In this document: positions 30,416 through 33,049 of the stretch, one piece after another
Layout: the number at the start of each line of letters is the position of its first letter
Position numbering within the stretch: position 1 is the stretch's first letter
Source of the DNA: Nitrososphaerota archaeon
GTDB lineage: Archaea; Thermoproteota; Nitrososphaeria; Nitrososphaerales; Nitrosopumilaceae
Assembly (NCBI GenBank): GCA_022562615.1
Contig: JADFOW010000008.1
Coordinates: 1-33,049, forward strand
DNA length: 33,049 nt
Reading direction: 5' to 3'
Made by a program: the position numbers and the translations under genes
Notes under the pieces: generated by a model
What the model was told of the DNA's origin: nothing
The model's input: only the letters and a program-made list of their open reading frames with translations
Database searches by the model: none

Positions 30416-30484
30416 TAATTTACATGTAATTTTTCAATAAAGCAGAGAGTTGTTAATTAGAAAATATCAAGTAGGTAGATTTTA

Positions 30485-32410
30485 TCAACCCAATTTCTGA
30501 ATTTCATCTAAAACTTGTGGGTTTTCAAGTGAGGACATGTCCCCTAATTCCAATCCTAATAATTTTGCTTTTAGAAGTCTTCTCATAATTTTTCCTGTCC
30601 GTGTTTTAGGTAAATCAGATAAAACATAAACCATCTTTGGTTTGGCAATTTTACCAATTTTTGCAGAAATATGATTAGAGATTTCATCACCTAAATTTGG
30701 CTCTAGTTTTCCTTCTGGTACAACAAATAAAATAATTGCTTCACCTGTAATTTCGTCTGGAATTGCAATTGAAGCTGCATCGGATATCTTTTCATGACTA
30801 ATTGCAACGTGCTCAATTTCTGCTGTTCCCATACGATGACCAGCCACATTTATGACGTCATCTGTTCTACCTTTCATATACCAAAGTCCATCGTTATCCA
30901 CAAAAACATAATCCCCATGAAACCAAATATTTTCAAAACGAGACCAATAAGTTTGCAAATATCTTTGATCATCATGCAATAGACCATTAGTCATTGCTGG
31001 CCATGGAGATTTTATTACAAGATATCCATCTTTTCCTCTTACCGAATTTCCATTATCGTCATAAACATCTAAATTAATTCCAGGACATGGAATTCCAACG
31101 GTAGATTGTTTTAGTTTCATTCCTGGAAAAACAGATAATACTGCCCCCCCAATTTCTGTGCCTCCCGATAAATTCATGATAGGGATTTTTTTATTTCCAA
31201 CTTTTTCAAAAAGCCATTTCCAAGATTCTGCATCTAAAGGCTCACCTGTAGTTGGAATGTTTTTGATTTTATCTAAAGAATGAAGTTTTAGCGGTTGAAC
31301 ATTATTTTTTTTAAACAATCTGACTGCAGTTGGTGAGATTCCAAAGATTGTCACATTGTATTTGTTCAACATATCCCAAATTCTATTGAAATTAGGGAAA
31401 TCCAAAGCACCGTCATAAATTATTGCACTTGCACCTTGAATTAATAGACCATAAACATTCCAGACCAGTCCTGTAATCCAACCAATATCTGCAGGCCATA
31501 AAATCACATCATTTACAGTAGTATCAATCAAAAAAGCTGCCTGGTAACCAACAAAAACTGAGAATCCGCCATGAACATGGACCACACCTTTGGGCCTACC
31601 CGTAGTTCCTGAGGTATACAAGATGAATAATGGATCTTCCGAACTTGTAATTTCTGTGAGACCCGATTCAGAATGTGGTGACACCAGATCATTATAACAT
31701 ATAGTATTTTCAGATTTTTCATAGACATCAATTCCCATGTAGGGCACAACAATAATTTTTTCAATGTTTGTATTATGAGTTGCAACTTCAACAGCATTTT
31801 TTTGTGAAATTGGTTTTCCTTTTCTTTTAAATCCATCACAAACAAAAAGGATTTTGGCATTACTATCTTGCAGCCTAAATTGTAATGATTCGGAGCTATA
31901 CCCTGAAAAAATTACTGTCTGTATTGCTCCAATTTTTGCTGATGCAAGAATTGCTAAGATAGATTCCTCAATCATAGGAAGGTAAATTGCCACAACGTCT
32001 CCCTTTTTAACACCTAGAGATTTCAAAGAATTTGCAAGTTTGCATACTTTTTTATCTAATTCCAAGTAAGTAATTTGAGAAGTTTTTCCATCTTCAGAAA
32101 TAAAAGTATATGCAACTTTATTTGGGGAAATTTTGGAAAATTTTTCAACAGATGATTTGTAGATGTTCGTCTTTCCCTCAACAAACCATCTTGTCCACGG
32201 TAGGCCATGAGAAATATCCAAGACCTTCTGGTATGGTTTATCCCAAATTATTCCAATATATTTTTCAACTTCTCTCCAAAACCATTCTAAATCATCATTT
32301 GCTTGTTCAGATAACTGTTCTAATGTAGAAACATTATGTTTTTTCATAAATTTGTAAATGTTTGAATTTTCCCTTTGATCTTTTGTTGGAATAAATTCAA
32401 AATCAGACAA
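30485..32410 (-). CDS. acs: AMP-forming acyl-CoA synthetase (acetyl-CoA synthetase-like)
   Basis: A 641-residue ANL-family ligase that activates a short carboxylic acid via an acyl-AMP to the CoA thioester. Seen: the P-loop YTSGTTGRPKG (265-275), the domain junction WFHGDYVFVDNDGLWYMKGRTDD, and the C-terminal TRTGKIMRRLL with the catalytic, acetylation-regulated Lys607. Length and the DISHGLPWTRWF N-terminal block fit acetyl-CoA synthetase. However the region that in acetyl-specific enzymes reads WWQTETG here is LSGGTEIGG, lacking the Trp that restricts the acyl pocket, so propionate, 3-hydroxypropionate or a longer acid is possible. Gene symbol is by family, not by proven substrate. Confidence 0.85.
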   Translation of the reverse strand: MSDFEFIPTKDQRENSNIYKFMKKHNVSTLEQLSEQANDDLEWFWREVEKYIGIIWDKPYQKVLDISHGLPWTRWFVEGKTNIYKSSVEKFSKISPNKVAYTFISEDGKTSQITYLELDKKVCKLANSLKSLGVKKGDVVAIYLPMIEESILAILASAKIGAIQTVIFSGYSSESLQFRLQDSNAKILFVCDGFKRKGKPISQKNAVEVATHNTNIEKIIVVPYMGIDVYEKSENTICYNDLVSPHSESGLTEITSSEDPLFILYTSGTTGRPKGVVHVHGGFSVFVGYQAAFLIDTTVNDVILWPADIGWITGLVWNVYGLLIQGASAIIYDGALDFPNFNRIWDMLNKYNVTIFGISPTAVRLFKKNNVQPLKLHSLDKIKNIPTTGEPLDAESWKWLFEKVGNKKIPIMNLSGGTEIGGAVLSVFPGMKLKQSTVGIPCPGINLDVYDDNGNSVRGKDGYLVIKSPWPAMTNGLLHDDQRYLQTYWSRFENIWFHGDYVFVDNDGLWYMKGRTDDVINVAGHRMGTAEIEHVAISHEKISDAASIAIPDEITGEAIILFVVPEGKLEPNLGDEISNHISAKIGKIAKPKMVYVLSDLPKTRTGKIMRRLLKAKLLGLELGDMSSLENPQVLDEIQKLG

Positions 32411-32450
32411 TTATTTATTTAAAATATCCAAAGGTAAAAAATTTTTAATT

Positions 32451-32714
32451 TCAGTAAATCTCAAGTCCTAGTCTTCTAGCGCATGCAATAGCTGCTTTGC
32501 CATCATCTTCTGAAATACCAGCGTTTTCAAATTTTTCAATCCAGCCTGTTGGTTTGCCAATGGTATTTTCTTTGTAATATTCTCGCAATATTATGCCTAT
32601 TTGAGAGTGAAAACGATCTTTTGTGGCAGTATCCATGCTTTTTTGCAAAATTGAAGAGTCAGAATTTGCAAGTATTTTGATAAATTCTATATTCTCTAAA
32701 GAAAGATCGATCAT
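32451..32714 (-). CDS. Small protein coupled to gatB, unknown function
   Basis: An 87-residue mostly helical protein (LENIEFIKILANSDSSIL, FHSQIGIILREYYKE), with a C-terminal GWIEKFENAGISEDDGKAAI block. I do not recognise a family. Its ATG lies one base after the gatB stop (TGATATG), so the two are translationally coupled. A role in or beside tRNA amidation is inferred from that coupling only. Confidence 0.65.
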   Translation of the reverse strand: MIDLSLENIEFIKILANSDSSILQKSMDTATKDRFHSQIGIILREYYKENTIGKPTGWIEKFENAGISEDDGKAAIACARRLGLEIY

Positions 32715-32715
32715 A

Positions 32716-33048
32716 TCAGCTAATTTTCTTTTTTAATAGATTCAAAGTTAATTGTGGATCTGCCTTTCCTTTTGTTTTCTGCATTACTTTGCCTACAAGA
32801 AAATTGATTGTTTGAGGATTTGATTTTGCCTGTGCCAATGCCTGTGGTTCTTCAGAAATCACCTGTTCGACAATCATCAATAATTCATCTTCATTTGATA
32901 CATTTCCTAAATCTAATTCAGCAATTATTTGTGATAGTTCTTTTCCACTTTTTACAATTTCATAAAGTGCATTTTTTGCGGAGTTTCTAGTTAATTTTCC
33001 TGATTGTATGGCATCAGCAATGTCTCGCAGATGTGATGATTGTAATTT
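32716..33048 (-). CDS. gatB: Asp/Glu-tRNA amidotransferase subunit B, C-terminal end (partial)
   Basis: The minus strand is open from the window edge to a TGA at 32716-32718 and encodes 110 residues of the GatB/YqeY tail domain: LTRNSAKNALYEIVKSGKEL, then VISEEPQALAQAKSNPQTINFLVGKVMQKTKGKADP. This domain ends GatB, the kinase/transfer subunit of the GatCAB complex that converts Asp-tRNA(Asn) or Glu-tRNA(Gln) to the amidated form. The 5' part lies beyond the window. Not in the ORF track because it runs off the edge. Confidence 0.9.
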   Translation of the reverse strand, partial: KLQSSHLRDIADAIQSGKLTRNSAKNALYEIVKSGKELSQIIAELDLGNVSNEDELLMIVEQVISEEPQALAQAKSNPQTINFLVGKVMQKTKGKADPQLTLNLLKKKIS

Positions 33049-33049
33049 T

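Noticed and set aside
1-33049. CRISPR arrays, insertion sequences and integrase/attachment sites
   Set aside because: No regularly spaced direct repeats, transposase motifs or integrase genes were seen, and tRNA-Phe is not flanked by an obvious duplicated 3' end within the window.

Overview
The window looks like a chromosome segment of an ammonia-oxidising thaumarchaeon of the Nitrosopumilus/Nitrosarchaeum type. The DNA is very AT-rich. There are archaeal-only gene types (TrmB-family regulators, archaeal class III signal peptides with a FlaK/PibD-type prepilin peptidase, archaeal LOR/SDH-type ornithine cyclodeaminase, stand-alone Lrp ligand-binding domains, GatB). Several genes have TATA-like boxes about 25 bases ahead of the start codon, as expected for leaderless archaeal mRNAs. 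The species is an inference; no rRNA is present.

Layout. 0-8.9 kb is a mixed housekeeping and accessory region: the end of an unknown gene, a GIY-YIG nuclease-like protein, an unknown protein, a NERD-domain protein, a tiny zinc-finger-like ORF, a roadblock-like protein, a VOC protein, a membrane protein, a winged-helix regulator divergent from a secreted coiled-coil protein with two TGTTA/TAACA palindromes between them, two stand-alone Lrp/AsnC ligand-binding domains, tRNA-Phe(GAA), a PduO-type cobalamin adenosyltransferase and an HD phosphohydrolase. 9-10.2 kb holds the archaeal ornithine cyclodeaminase.

10.2-29.1 kb is a coherent type IV pilus-like locus. A leftward operon encodes a MoxR/CbbQ-like AAA+ ATPase, an 8-TM protein with a Cys/His tail, a small pilin-like protein, an 815-residue pilin-like protein carrying a LamG (concanavalin-like) domain, and two charged, coiled-coil-rich proteins. 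A divergent rightward operon encodes an acidic-tailed protein, a VWA protein with an intact MIDAS, a major pilin-like protein, a PilB/FlaI-type ATPase, a PilC/FlaJ-type platform protein and an 818-residue secreted, membrane-anchored beta-domain protein. Around these lie a KaiC-like ATPase lacking the usual catalytic glutamate pair, two TrmB-family regulators (one on each side), a prepilin peptidase followed in frame by a SHOCT-like tail, and a decayed response regulator whose output domain matches the C-terminal domain of the AAA+ ATPase. No archaellum accessory genes (arlC-G) were seen, so I read this as a pilus or adhesion system with a built-in AAA+/VWA remodelling pair, not an archaellum.

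29-33 kb returns to metabolism, all leftward: a class I aminotransferase, an AMP-forming acyl-CoA synthetase, a small conserved protein and the 3' end of gatB.

The most interesting points are the coupling of a MoxR-VWA pair to a pilus machine in a bidirectional locus, the giant LamG pilin, the domain shared between the AAA+ protein and the broken response regulator, and the prepilin peptidase/SHOCT split. No CRISPR array, insertion sequence or rRNA was seen.
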